From positions 1-28,305 of the forward strand of contig CAAEMX010000038.1 of the NCBI GenBank assembly GCA_900757185.1: DNA of 28,305 nucleotides. The letters run 5' to 3'. Of this stretch, positions 1 through 7,953 are shown piece by piece. The notes under the pieces were generated by a model. It did no database searches. It saw only the letters and a program-made list of their open reading frames with translations, and was not told where the DNA came from. A program made the translations under genes and the position numbers. This stretch comes from an uncultured Collinsella sp. Its GTDB lineage: Bacteria > Actinomycetota > Coriobacteriia > Coriobacteriales > Coriobacteriaceae. Numbering within the stretch: the first letter of the stretch is position 1; the number at the start of each line of letters is the position of its first letter.

Positions 1-23
1 GGAGAGCACTTAATGTGCTCTCC
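1..23. repeat. Perfect 9-bp inverted repeat at the window edge
   Basis: GGAGAGCAC and GTGCTCTCC flank a 5-base TTAAT loop. It could be a hairpin belonging to a gene beyond the left edge. No T-run follows on the plus strand, and the minus-strand side is cut off, so terminator function cannot be judged. Bases 24-79 show no gene or clear signal. Confidence 0.45.
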
Positions 24-79
24 GTGCGAGCAGGACTGTAGAGCAGGAAACTTTAAACGCGGACCCCACCGGGAATAGC

Positions 80-110
80 AAAAGGGCGACCCCTGTCCGG
101 AGTCGCCCTT
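80..110 (-). terminator. Rho-independent terminator of pnp
   Basis: On the minus strand the arms AAGGGCGAC and GTCGCCCTT (9 bp) enclose an 11-base loop. The stem ends in a TTTT stretch and lies 24 bases past the pnp stop codon. Confidence 0.8.
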
Positions 111-133
111 ATTGAGCAGTGTATGTGCGGCTG

Positions 134-2380
134 TTACTCGGCGTCGTGGTGACGGCGGGGCTTGCGGCCTCCGTTGTCGCCGGGACGGCGCGGACGGTCG
201 CTGCGCTCGGAGCGCTCGCGACGCGGACGCTCACGGCGCTGGAAGTGCTCGCCGTCGCCCTCGGAGGCACCTTCGGAACGAGCCGGGGCCTCGGGCTTAT
301 CAAGACGATCGAGCGAGATCTTGCCGCGATCGTCGACCTCGATGACGACGACCTTGACCTCGTCGCCCACGTTGAGGACATCCTCGACCTTCTCCACGCG
401 GCCCTTGGCAACGCGGGAGATGTGCAGCAGGCCGTCCTTACCGGGCAGCAGGTTGACGAAGGCGCCGAAGGGCTGGATGGAGACAACGCGACCGGTGTAC
501 TCCTCACCCGGCTCGGGAACCTTGATGATGAGCTTGATGCGCTCGACGGCCTGGTCGACGGACTCGCCGGTGCCGCCGACAAAGACGGTGCCGTCCTCCT
601 GGATGTCGACCGAAGCGCCGGTCTCGTCCTGGATACCGCGGATGACCTTACCGCCAGAACCGATGACGTCGCGGATCTTGTCAGTCGGGACCTGGATGGA
701 AACGATGCGCGGAGCGGTGCTGCGCGTGGTGTGGCGCGGCTCGGGGATCACGTCGAGCATCTTCTGCAGAATAAAGGCGCGACCCTCCTTGGCCTGCTGC
801 AGGGCGCGGGCCAGGATGTCGAAGGTAAGGCCGGTGGCCTTGTTATCCATCTGCAGGGCGGTGATGCCCTCGGTGGTGCCGGTGACCTTAAAGTCCATGT
901 CGCCCAGGAAGTCCTCGAGACCCTGGATATCGGACAGGACCACGGTCTTGCCCTCCTCCTGGATCAGGCCCATGGCGATACCGGAGACCGGGCGCTTAAT
1001 GGGCACGCCGCCGTCCATAAGGGCGAGCGTGGAGCCGCAGGTCGAAGCCATCGAAGAGGAGCCGTTGGACTCCATGACCTCGGAGACGACGCGGATGGCG
1101 TAGGGGAACTCGTTCTCGTCGGGAAGCACCGGAAGCAGAGCGCGCTCGGCCAGATTGCCATGACCGATCTCGCGGCGCTTGGGGCTGCCCATGCGGCCGG
1201 TCTCGCCGGTGCAGAACGGAGGGAAGTTGTAGTGGTGCATGTAACGCTTGCCCTCGGTGGGCTCGATGGTATCCAGACGCTGGCCCTCGTTGAGCATGCC
1301 GAGCGACAGGACGGAGAGCACCTGGGTCTGGCCACGCTGGAACAGGCCGGAGCCGTGAACGAGCGGCAGGTAGTTGTCCTTCACCATGATGGGGCGAATC
1401 TCATCGGCGGCACGACCGTCGACGCGCTCGCCGGTCTCGACGACCATGGTACGCATGGCCTTCTTCTCGAGCTTCTTCAGCGCCACGGGGATCTCGCGCT
1501 CCCAAGCGGCCTGCTCCTCCTCGGTGAACTCGGCACGGATGGACTCCTTCAGAGCCTCGACCTTGCCGATACGGGAGAGCTTGTCGGCGTCACGCAGGGC
1601 GGCTGCCATCTCGTCGTAGTGGGCGAAGATGCGCTCCTGGACCTCCTCGACGGGCTGGTCGAGCGGGTACTCCTTCTTGACGATGGGGCCGTTGACCTGC
1701 TCCCACTCGGCGACGAACTCGTCCTGAGCCTGGCAGAAAGCAGCAAGGGCCTCCTGGCCAAACTTCATGGCGGCGAGCATGTCGTCCTCGGAGATCTCCT
1801 CGGCGCCGGCCTCGACCATCGAGATGAAGTCGGCGGATCCGCCCAGCTCCAGGTCCAGATCGGAGTTCTCGCGCTCCTCATAGGTGGGGTTGACGATAAA
1901 CTCGCCGGTCTCCACGTTGCGGCCGATGCGCACGCAGGCAAGCGGGCCCTCGAAGGGCACGCCGCCGAGCGTCATGGCCAGGGATGCACCCATGACGTTG
2001 ATGACATCGAAGGGGTTGACCTGGTCGGCGACGAGCGAGGTGGCGACGATGTGCACCTCGTTACGGAAGCCGTCCGGGAAGCTCGGGCGAATCGGACGGT
2101 CGATCATGCGGGCCGTGAGCGTGGCCTTCTCGCTGGGACGGCCCTCACGCTTGAGGTAGCCACCCGGGATGCGGCCTGCGGCGTACATCTTCTCGTTGAA
2201 GTCGACGGTCAGCGGGAAGAAGTCGTAGTTCTTGCGCTCCTTAGAGACGACCACGGTGTCGAGCATCGTGGTGTCGCCCTGCTTGACAAGACAGGCGCCG
2301 GTGGCCTGCTTGGCAAGCTCGCCCGACTCGAAGGTGTAGGTCTTGCCGTACAGCTCAAAGGTCTTGGATACGAGTGTCAT
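134..2380 (-). CDS. pnp: Polyribonucleotide nucleotidyltransferase (PNPase)
   Basis: This is the phosphorolytic 3'-5' exoribonuclease of mRNA turnover, a homotrimer and a core RNA-decay enzyme. The 748-residue product has two RNase PH-like domains joined by an alpha-helical linker. A KH domain follows (about 560-624, with a GSGG loop), then an S1 domain (about 625-694). The last 54 residues are a low-complexity tail rich in Arg, Glu and Asp (695-748), longer and more basic than in short PNPases, and perhaps an extra RNA-binding or protein-binding tail. The ATG start has a good ribosome-binding site (AAAGGAG, 4-5 bases upstream). It lies downstream of rpsO, the classic rpsO-pnp order, separated by a terminator and a structured leader. 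Identity is clear from the whole-protein pattern. Confidence 0.97.
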   Translation of the reverse strand: MTLVSKTFELYGKTYTFESGELAKQATGACLVKQGDTTMLDTVVVSKERKNYDFFPLTVDFNEKMYAAGRIPGGYLKREGRPSEKATLTARMIDRPIRPSFPDGFRNEVHIVATSLVADQVNPFDVINVMGASLAMTLGGVPFEGPLACVRIGRNVETGEFIVNPTYEERENSDLDLELGGSADFISMVEAGAEEISEDDMLAAMKFGQEALAAFCQAQDEFVAEWEQVNGPIVKKEYPLDQPVEEVQERIFAHYDEMAAALRDADKLSRIGKVEALKESIRAEFTEEEQAAWEREIPVALKKLEKKAMRTMVVETGERVDGRAADEIRPIMVKDNYLPLVHGSGLFQRGQTQVLSVLSLGMLNEGQRLDTIEPTEGKRYMHHYNFPPFCTGETGRMGSPKRREIGHGNLAERALLPVLPDENEFPYAIRVVSEVMESNGSSSMASTCGSTLALMDGGVPIKRPVSGIAMGLIQEEGKTVVLSDIQGLEDFLGDMDFKVTGTTEGITALQMDNKATGLTFDILARALQQAKEGRAFILQKMLDVIPEPRHTTRSTAPRIVSIQVPTDKIRDVIGSGGKVIRGIQDETGASVDIQEDGTVFVGGTGESVDQAVERIKLIIKVPEPGEEYTGRVVSIQPFGAFVNLLPGKDGLLHISRVAKGRVEKVEDVLNVGDEVKVVVIEVDDRGKISLDRLDKPEAPARSEGASEGDGEHFQRRERPRRERSERSDRPRRPGDNGGRKPRRHHDAE

Positions 2381-2393
2381 TGTTCTCCTTTAC

Positions 2394-2464
2394 CCCACAG
2401 GCCCCTTGCCTGCGGGCTTCTCATGTGACGCGGGCCCCCTGCCCCCGCCACGCTTCAGAGCGTG
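2394..2464 (-). promoter_or_regulatory. Structured pnp leader with three stem-loops
   Basis: In minus-strand order there are three hairpins between the rpsO terminator and the pnp ribosome-binding site. CACGCT/AGCGTG closes a CTGA loop (2449-2464). GCGGG/CCCGC follows (2430-2448). CCCGCAGG pairs with CCTGTGGG through one wobble (2394-2416). In Escherichia coli the pnp leader is cut by RNase III and then repressed by PNPase itself. The same role here is inference from position and structure. Confidence 0.45.
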
Positions 2465-2483
2465 ATTGTTCGCGCCCTTACAC

Positions 2484-2515
2484 AAAAAGAGCGCCCCGCT
2501 GCGCAGGACGCTCTT
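2484..2515 (-). terminator. Terminator between rpsO and pnp
   Basis: On the minus strand AAGAGCG and CGCTCTT form a 7-bp stem around a GC-rich 15-base loop, followed by a run of T. It lies 15 bases after the rpsO stop. Expression of pnp therefore needs read-through or its own promoter. No convincing -10 was found between the terminator and pnp. Confidence 0.8.
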
Positions 2516-2529
2516 AGCATGTACAAATC

Positions 2530-2808
2530 CTACTGGATGTTGTCGCGGATGCCCAGAGCCTTGATGAGCTCACGGTACTCGACGATGTCGTTCTTCTTGA
2601 TGTAGGAGAGAAGACGACGACGACGGCCGACGAGCATGAGCAGGCCACGACGGGTGTGGAAGTCCTTCTGGTGGGACTTCATGTGCTCGGTCAGCTCCTT
2701 GATGCGCTCGGACAGGATGGCGACCTGAACCTTGGGGTTGCCGGTGTCGACCGGGGTGTTACCGAACTGGGCAGTCAGCTCCGCCTTGCGCTCTTTGGAA
2801 ACAGTCAT
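2530..2808 (-). CDS. rpsO: 30S ribosomal protein S15
   Basis: S15 is a primary 16S rRNA-binding protein of the small-subunit platform. The 92-residue product is close to the usual 89 and carries the family patterns (DTGNPKVQVA near the start, HSQKDFHTRRGLL-like segment, LLSYIKKND). The reading frame extends upstream, but the start chosen here gives MTVSKERK and has AAAGGTGA just upstream. The longer N-terminus would be unrelated to S15. It is transcribed alone from an extended -10 promoter and followed by a terminator. Confidence 0.96.
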   Translation of the reverse strand: MTVSKERKAELTAQFGNTPVDTGNPKVQVAILSERIKELTEHMKSHQKDFHTRRGLLMLVGRRRRLLSYIKKNDIVEYRELIKALGIRDNIQ

Positions 2809-2828
2809 TGTTTCACCTTTCGTTTTAC

Positions 2829-2844
2829 GTCGCCATCGGGCGAC
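2829..2844 (-). promoter_or_regulatory. Hairpin in the rpsO leader, near the ribosome-binding site
   Basis: A perfect 6-bp stem, GTCGCC/GGCGAC with a 4-base loop, sits about 20 bases upstream of the rpsO start codon. S15 is known to repress its own translation through leader RNA structures that differ between phyla, including Actinobacteria. The role here is inferred from position. Confidence 0.4.
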
Positions 2845-2913
2845 TCGATTCGCCTCGGACTGGGAAGCCGCCGGTGGAGCGAGCAACCAAGGTCGAGGTA
2901 CCAACAGGTCGGT

Positions 2914-2922
2914 ATGTTACCA
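2914..2922 (-). promoter_or_regulatory. Extended -10 promoter of rpsO
   Basis: The minus strand reads TGGTAACAT, fitting TGN-TANNNT. It lies about 105 bases upstream of the rpsO start and just past the recO stop. No good -35 is visible, as expected for an extended -10 promoter. The same form precedes rpsT, rpmB and mihF. Confidence 0.5.
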
Positions 2923-2946
2923 CAAGCAGCCCGCGCCTGCGCATCA

Positions 2947-3696
2947 TCACCGACCCAACATGAATTCCATCGCACGGAGGCGCTGGTCGGCATGCGTCGC
3001 CGCCCACACATGCGAAAGCCCGAGCAAGAACGCCGCCGTATGCGGGTCGATTTTCTCGGCCATGAGCGCATCGAAGGTCATGGACATGAGGGCGCGCAGC
3101 CATGCGACCTCACCGGTCGAGACCAGCTCGGCACCCGGAACGCTCGACGCACACGACCCGCACATGAGACCGCCCGCCTGGGGCGAAAAATACGACAGCA
3201 TGGGGTCTCCGCACAGCACGCAGGACGAAAAATCGGGTCGATAGCCAACGTGCGACAGCAGCTTAAAGACATATGCCGCCACAAGTAAATCCATATGCGC
3301 CGTGTCAAGCCCGCTGTCCACCAGGGCAAGCGCTCGCTGCGTTATGGCAAAGGTAAACGGGTCCTCGGCGTCCTCGAACGAGCACACGCGCGCGACCTCG
3401 GCGATCGCGCTTGCGGCGCAGGTCGTCTCGTAATCGGGCGCAGCGCCGAGCGGCGCCTCCATAAGCTCGGCCTGAGAAACCACGTCGAGTGACCGTCCAT
3501 GTGCGAGCAGCATATCGACCGTACAGAACAGCTCGCAGCGCGCAGCCAGGCGTCCGCCGGGTTTGCGGGCGCCCTTTGCCACGGCACGAACCTGCCGCCC
3601 CCGCTCGTCAAGCATCGTCAAGATCAGGTCGGTCTCTTTGAGCTTAGTCTTATCGAGCACGAGCACTTTCGTGCGATATGTCCGGGAGCCTGCCAT
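2947..3696 (-). CDS. recO: DNA repair protein RecO
   Basis: RecO works with RecR and RecF to load RecA on gapped DNA and anneals single strands. The 249-residue product starts with the RecO OB-fold pattern (RTKVLVLDKTKLKETDLIL). The C-terminal half carries a zinc-finger arrangement, CVLC followed by CGSC. The length is normal for the family. The ATG start has AAGGA about 11 bases upstream, immediately after the era stop. It is the last gene of the phoH-ybeY-dgkA-era-recO run, a neighbourhood common in Gram-positive bacteria. Confidence 0.93.
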   Translation of the reverse strand: MAGSRTYRTKVLVLDKTKLKETDLILTMLDERGRQVRAVAKGARKPGGRLAARCELFCTVDMLLAHGRSLDVVSQAELMEAPLGAAPDYETTCAASAIAEVARVCSFEDAEDPFTFAITQRALALVDSGLDTAHMDLLVAAYVFKLLSHVGYRPDFSSCVLCGDPMLSYFSPQAGGLMCGSCASSVPGAELVSTGEVAWLRALMSMTFDALMAEKIDPHTAAFLLGLSHVWAATHADQRLRAMEFMLGR

Positions 3697-3711
3697 GCGC
3701 GCCGCGCGTCC

Positions 3712-4779
3712 TTAGTCCTCGGCGTTGTAGCCAAAGCGGCGAATCTGGGCCTCGTCGTCACGCCAGCCGGCCTTGACCTTCACGTCCAGCTCCAAAAAGA
3801 CCTGCGTGCCAAAGATGCGCTCAAGATCGCGACGGGCGTCGATACCGATATGCTTGATCATCTCGCCGCCCTTACCGATGATGATGCCCTTTTGGCCCTC
3901 GCGCTCGACGTAAATCGTGGCGTGCACGCGCAGCACCTTCCTGGTCTGCTCGAGCGCATCGCAGATCACGCCCACGGAGTGCGGAATCTCATCACGGGTG
4001 CGGCGCAAGACCTTCTCGCGCACAAACTCGGCAACGAGCGTCTCATCGGAAGCGTCGGTACCCATGTCCTCGGGGAACCAACGCGGACCCTCAGGCAAAA
4101 AGTGCGCAACGGTCTCGATAAATGCATCGACGTTGAAGTTCTTGACCGACGACGTCACGATCTCGTCGTCATATTCCATGAGTTCGTGGGCTGCCTTAAG
4201 CTGCTCCATGACCTGTGCGGGGTCGGCCTCATCGGCTTTGGTGAGCACCAGGACCTTCTTGGAACGAGCGTTCTTGACGCGCCCGGCAACCCAGGCGTCT
4301 CCCCTGCCGATCGGTTTGGTGGCATCAATCAAAAACGCGACGACGTCAACATCGTTCAGCTCGAACAACGCGCTCTTGTTGAGCTCGGATCCCAAGCCGT
4401 CCTTGGGCTTATGAATACCGGGGGTATCGACAAAGACTAGCTGGTAGCCGGGGCGGTTGACGACGGCGCGCATGCGGCGGCGGGTCGTCTGTGCCACCGG
4501 CGAGGTGATGGCGACCTTTTTGCCGTAGCAAGCATTAAGTAGCGTGGACTTGCCGGCGTTGGGGCGACCGACCAGGGCCACGAAGCCGCTGCGGAAACCG
4601 GGTTCCACGTCACCAAAGCCCATAGGACCGTCGTCCTCGTCGCACAGGGCGTCGAGTTCCTCATCGCTCATGCCCTCAAACGGGTCGAACTCCTCGACTT
4701 CCTCGAACTCCTCGGCATCCACCGCGTCCAGGGACACGTCGTCCAAAATCTCATCGGTAGACTGCATATTGTCGGACAT
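3712..4779 (-). CDS. era: GTPase Era with an acidic N-terminal extension
   Basis: Era is a GTPase that binds the 3' end of 16S rRNA and acts in 30S assembly. The G1 loop GRPNAGKST is at 71-79, G3 DTPG at 118-121, and a C-terminal KH domain contains GKGGEMIKHIG. The product is 355 residues, against about 300 for most Era proteins. The extra length is an N-terminal segment of about 60 residues, of which roughly 25 are Asp or Glu. The G4 motif is TKAD (180-183) rather than the usual NKxD. Thr at this place occurs in other GTPases, so activity is plausible. Start ATG with AAAGGG upstream. Bacterial Era is commonly next to ybeY, dgkA and recO, as here. Confidence 0.95.
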   Translation of the reverse strand: MSDNMQSTDEILDDVSLDAVDAEEFEEVEEFDPFEGMSDEELDALCDEDDGPMGFGDVEPGFRSGFVALVGRPNAGKSTLLNACYGKKVAITSPVAQTTRRRMRAVVNRPGYQLVFVDTPGIHKPKDGLGSELNKSALFELNDVDVVAFLIDATKPIGRGDAWVAGRVKNARSKKVLVLTKADEADPAQVMEQLKAAHELMEYDDEIVTSSVKNFNVDAFIETVAHFLPEGPRWFPEDMGTDASDETLVAEFVREKVLRRTRDEIPHSVGVICDALEQTRKVLRVHATIYVEREGQKGIIIGKGGEMIKHIGIDARRDLERIFGTQVFLELDVKVKAGWRDDEAQIRRFGYNAED

Positions 4780-4791
4780 GGAAATCCCTTT

Positions 4792-5169
4792 CTAAATAAA
4801 GCCGAGCGCGTGGGCAAATACCAGCAAGCCCACAATCGCGGCGGTGATGGAAAGAACGTATACAGAGGCGGCGGCGATGTCCTTCGCACGCTTAGCCAGC
4901 GGATGAAGCTCCTGGGTCGCCAGGTCGACGATGGCCTCCATAGCGGTGTTACACAGCTCGCCGTGAATCACCAGGCCACAACAGATGATAATCGTGGCCC
5001 ACTCGGCAATATCGAGCCCCACGATGCAGCCGGCAATGACGGTGCACACGCCCGCCACGAGCATGACCTTGATGTTGCGCTCGGTCTTGACGGCAGTGAC
5101 GAAGCCCTCCATGGCATAGGAGAACGACTTTAAAAAGGACGGATGGTCCTTGTTCGATCCGGGAATCAT
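4792..5169 (-). CDS. dgkA: Diacylglycerol kinase family protein (likely undecaprenol kinase)
   Basis: This is a small integral membrane lipid kinase of the DgkA family. In Gram-positive bacteria the family phosphorylates undecaprenol for cell-wall lipid carrier recycling, so that substrate is more likely than diacylglycerol. The 125-residue product has three hydrophobic helices. The family signature GELCNTAMEAIVDLA carries the catalytic and metal-binding Glu and Asn residues. It starts with ATG after GGAG. It lies between ybeY and era with short spacers, so it is probably co-transcribed with them. Confidence 0.9.
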   Translation of the reverse strand: MIPGSNKDHPSFLKSFSYAMEGFVTAVKTERNIKVMLVAGVCTVIAGCIVGLDIAEWATIIICCGLVIHGELCNTAMEAIVDLATQELHPLAKRAKDIAAASVYVLSITAAIVGLLVFAHALGFI

Positions 5170-5178
5170 AGACGGCTC

Positions 5179-5688
5179 CTAGTCGTGGGCATGGTTGGTG
5201 ATGGGGCCGACGTGGACTAGTTTGGGGTCCTCGCCGCGCTCGAGCGCCAGATCGCGCAGGATGGCGTCTTCGCAGGCCTCCATGACCTCGGCCTCGTCGT
5301 CCTCGATGTGGTCATAGCCTAGCAGGTGCAGCATGCCGTGCACGAGCATCAGCCGGCACTCATCGGCGGGACTGTTACCAAAACCGGGAGCCTGACGAGC
5401 GATGACCTGCGGCGCCAAGATAATATCGCCGAGCTCGATCGTCTCGTCGGCGGGAATGTCCTCGTCAAAGGCAGAGTCGCACTCAAACGAGAGCACATCG
5501 GTGGTACGGTCGATACCGCGCCACTCGTGGTTGAGCTCATGCATCTCGTCCTCGTCGACATACGAAAGGGAAATCTCGACTTCACGCTCAACGCCCTCGG
5601 CGGCAAGCACGAACTGGCAGATGTGCTCCACCTCCTGCGCGTCGAGCAGCGTATCGAGCTCGGCATCGTTGCTGATCAATACACTCAA
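5179..5688 (-). CDS. ybeY: Endoribonuclease YbeY (16S rRNA maturation)
   Basis: YbeY is a zinc-dependent endoribonuclease needed for 16S rRNA 3'-end maturation and ribosome quality control. The 169-residue product carries the metal site HGMLHLLGYDH, with His at 117, 121 and 127. The RTTDVLSF segment typical of the family is at 61-68. The start is TTG, with AAAGGAG 5 bases upstream. It overlaps the phoH stop by 4 bases (TTGA), which suggests translational coupling. The phoH-ybeY pair is widely conserved. Confidence 0.95.
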   Translation of the reverse strand: MSVLISNDAELDTLLDAQEVEHICQFVLAAEGVEREVEISLSYVDEDEMHELNHEWRGIDRTTDVLSFECDSAFDEDIPADETIELGDIILAPQVIARQAPGFGNSPADECRLMLVHGMLHLLGYDHIEDDEAEVMEACEDAILRDLALERGEDPKLVHVGPITNHAHD

Positions 5689-6671
5689 CGGGACTCCTTT
5701 CGGTCGCGCGAGCGCTGCTCACGCACGTCATCATACGCATCATAGGCCTCGACGATCCTGCCCACCAGGGCATGGCGCACCACATCGGCGCGCTCCAGGT
5801 GAGAAAATGCCACATCGTCGACAAGGCCCAAAATCTTCTCGACATCGGCCAGGCCGCCGCGACGACCCACCAGGTCGCGCTGGCTCAGATCGCCGGTAAT
5901 CACAAACTTTGAGTTAAAACCCAGACGCGTCAGGAACATCTTCATCTGCTCAGGCGTCGTGTTTTGTGCCTCGTCGAGTACCACGAAGGCGTCGCTCAGC
6001 GTTCGGCCGCGCATGTAGGCAAGCGGGGCAATCTCGATCACGCCACGCTCCATGAGCTCGTCGGTACGCTCACGGTCCATCATGTCAAACAGGGCATCGT
6101 AGAGCGGACGCATGTAAGGGTCGATCTTTTCCTCGAGGGTGCCGGGCAAAAAGCCCAGGTTCTCCCCCGCCTCGACAACCGGCCGGGTCAAGATCAGACG
6201 GCCCACCTCGTGGCGCTTGAGCGCGGCAACGGCGAGGGCCATGGCTAGATAGGTCTTACCGGTACCGGCGGGACCCAGGCCAAACGTGATGGTATGCGAG
6301 CGGATGGCGTCAACATAGCGCTTTTGGCCGAGCGTCTTGGGACGAATGACGCGGCCGCGATACGACAGCAGCACGTCATCGCGCAGCGACGAGGCGTCGT
6401 GCTCTCCATCGCGCAGGACAGCCAAGCAACGCGAGACGTCGTCGGCAGACAGCGTGCGACCGGCAGCAGCCTCGCGAAAAGCGTGTTCGAAAAAACGCGC
6501 CACGAGTTCGACCTCGTCCGGGTCGCCGCTCACGGCAATCTGGTCACCGCGCGCAACCACAGAGGCGCGAACCAAGTCTTCGACCGCGCGAAGGACAGCG
6601 TCGCCCGCACCCAAGACGCGCGAGGGGTCAATCCCCTCGGGAACGGTAAGTCTAATCTTCGAGGCTTCCAT
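5685..6671 (-). CDS. phoH: PhoH family ATPase
   Basis: This is a cytosolic P-loop ATPase of the PhoH/PhoL family, tied to RNA metabolism through its conserved pairing with ybeY; its precise substrate is unknown. The 328-residue product has an N-terminal domain, then GPAGTGKT (133-140) and the downstream LTRPVVEAGE and DEAQN segments. The chosen ATG (MEASKIRLTVPEG) matches family N-termini and has GGGAGG 3 bases upstream, a short spacing. Another ATG 18 bases further upstream is possible. The start overlaps the 3' end of mtaB by 20 bases. Confidence 0.93.
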   Translation of the reverse strand: MEASKIRLTVPEGIDPSRVLGAGDAVLRAVEDLVRASVVARGDQIAVSGDPDEVELVARFFEHAFREAAAGRTLSADDVSRCLAVLRDGEHDASSLRDDVLLSYRGRVIRPKTLGQKRYVDAIRSHTITFGLGPAGTGKTYLAMALAVAALKRHEVGRLILTRPVVEAGENLGFLPGTLEEKIDPYMRPLYDALFDMMDRERTDELMERGVIEIAPLAYMRGRTLSDAFVVLDEAQNTTPEQMKMFLTRLGFNSKFVITGDLSQRDLVGRRGGLADVEKILGLVDDVAFSHLERADVVRHALVGRIVEAYDAYDDVREQRSRDRKESR

Positions 6672-7944
6672 GAACCTCCCTGCGCGCATGGACCAAGCCG
6701 GAATCATCGACTCCGATGATAGCAACATCGAGCAGGCACGGGGCTGTGAGTCCACAGGTATCGTCAAGACGGGCATGATGGAACGAGCCGAGCGTCAGGT
6801 TGTCACCATACTCGAGCACGGCACGCTCGACCGTGCCCACGCGACGACGAGCGTCGGCAATAGCGAGCTCCTGTGCCGCGGCCCGCATACGGCGGCTGCG
6901 CTCGGCCATAACCTCGGGCGGCACCTGGTCGGGCATATCGGCGGCAAGGGTACCGGGACGCTTGCTGTAACGGAACACGTGCATGCGCGAAAAGCCCACA
7001 CGGCGGCACAGCGCCAGCGACTCCTCGAATTCCTCGTCCGTCTCGCCGGGGAAGCCGACGATGACATCGCACGAAAGAGACACCTGGGGCAAGTTGGCGC
7101 GAATCATGCGCACCGTGTTCTCAAAGGCCTCGGCGCTATAGGGACGGCCCATGCGATGCAGGGTCGCCGTGCAGCCGGACTGCACGGGCAGGTGCAAAAA
7201 CGGGGCGATACGCTGCGGATAGCGTGCCATAACCTTAAGCAGGCGCTCAGAGATATCCATGGGCTCGACCGAGGAAATGCGCACATGCGCAATAGTCGTG
7301 CGCTCCATGATGGCCTCGAGCAGCTCATCGATTTCGACATGCTCGTCGGTCGCGCTCTTGCCATCGTAGGCACCCAGGTTCACACCGGTCAGCACCACCT
7401 CGGGCACGCCGGCCTCCTGGGCCTCGCGAACTTGCTCGAGCACGGACTCGACGGGCACGGAGCGCTCGGGGCCGCGTGCCTTCCACACAATGCAATAGGT
7501 GCAGCGATGGTTGCAGCCGTCCTGAATCTTCACGCCCAGGCGAGAGCGACCGAGTGCATCGACCACCTCGCCATCGCTGCAGGCGGGAACGCTATCGGAC
7601 TCAACGCCCAGCACCTCGCAGACACGTTCGGCGACATCGATCTTGGACGGCTCGGCGATCACGCGATCCGAAAGCTCCAGCAGCTCCTCGGGATGCAAAT
7701 TAACCACGCATCCGGTCACGACCACATAGGGCTCGTTTGGATAGGCCAGCGCATGGCGGACGGCCTTACGGGTCTTGGCCTCGGCCTCGCCCGTAACGGC
7801 ACAGGTGTTAATGACGATCAGCTCTGCATCCTGAGGCTCCACCATTGCAAAGCCCAGGCGCATAAGATCGGCAGTGATACGGTCAGACTCAACCCGGTTA
7901 ACACGGCAGCCGAGGTTGACGACGGAAATATGGGGTGCGAGCAC
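6652..7944 (-). CDS. mtaB: tRNA ms2t6A37 methylthiotransferase MtaB
   Basis: This radical-SAM enzyme adds a methylthio group to N6-threonylcarbamoyladenosine at tRNA position 37. The 430-residue product has the N-terminal methylthiotransferase domain with cluster cysteines at 13, 48 and 79. The radical-SAM motif CNHRCTYC is at 144-151. The NLGCRVNRVES opening favours MtaB over MiaB or RimO. A C-terminal TRAM-like region follows. The start is GTG, with AAGGAG 5 bases upstream, overlapping the end of the dnaJ stop region. It belongs to the dnaJ-mtaB-phoH-ybeY run. Confidence 0.92.
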   Translation of the reverse strand: MLAPHISVVNLGCRVNRVESDRITADLMRLGFAMVEPQDAELIVINTCAVTGEAEAKTRKAVRHALAYPNEPYVVVTGCVVNLHPEELLELSDRVIAEPSKIDVAERVCEVLGVESDSVPACSDGEVVDALGRSRLGVKIQDGCNHRCTYCIVWKARGPERSVPVESVLEQVREAQEAGVPEVVLTGVNLGAYDGKSATDEHVEIDELLEAIMERTTIAHVRISSVEPMDISERLLKVMARYPQRIAPFLHLPVQSGCTATLHRMGRPYSAEAFENTVRMIRANLPQVSLSCDVIVGFPGETDEEFEESLALCRRVGFSRMHVFRYSKRPGTLAADMPDQVPPEVMAERSRRMRAAAQELAIADARRRVGTVERAVLEYGDNLTLGSFHHARLDDTCGLTAPCLLDVAIIGVDDSGLVHARREVHGSLED

Positions 7945-7953
7945 GCGGGCTCC

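Noticed and set aside
1..79. tRNA or small RNA gene at the left edge
   Set aside because: The hairpin is a simple 9-bp repeat. No cloverleaf, anticodon arm or CCA-like end can be drawn.
119..2428. A 769-codon open frame on the plus strand opposite pnp
   Set aside because: It is the antisense shadow of pnp in GC-rich codons. Its product is a Leu/Asp/Gly/Val-rich string without domains, and no ribosome-binding site or promoter supports it.
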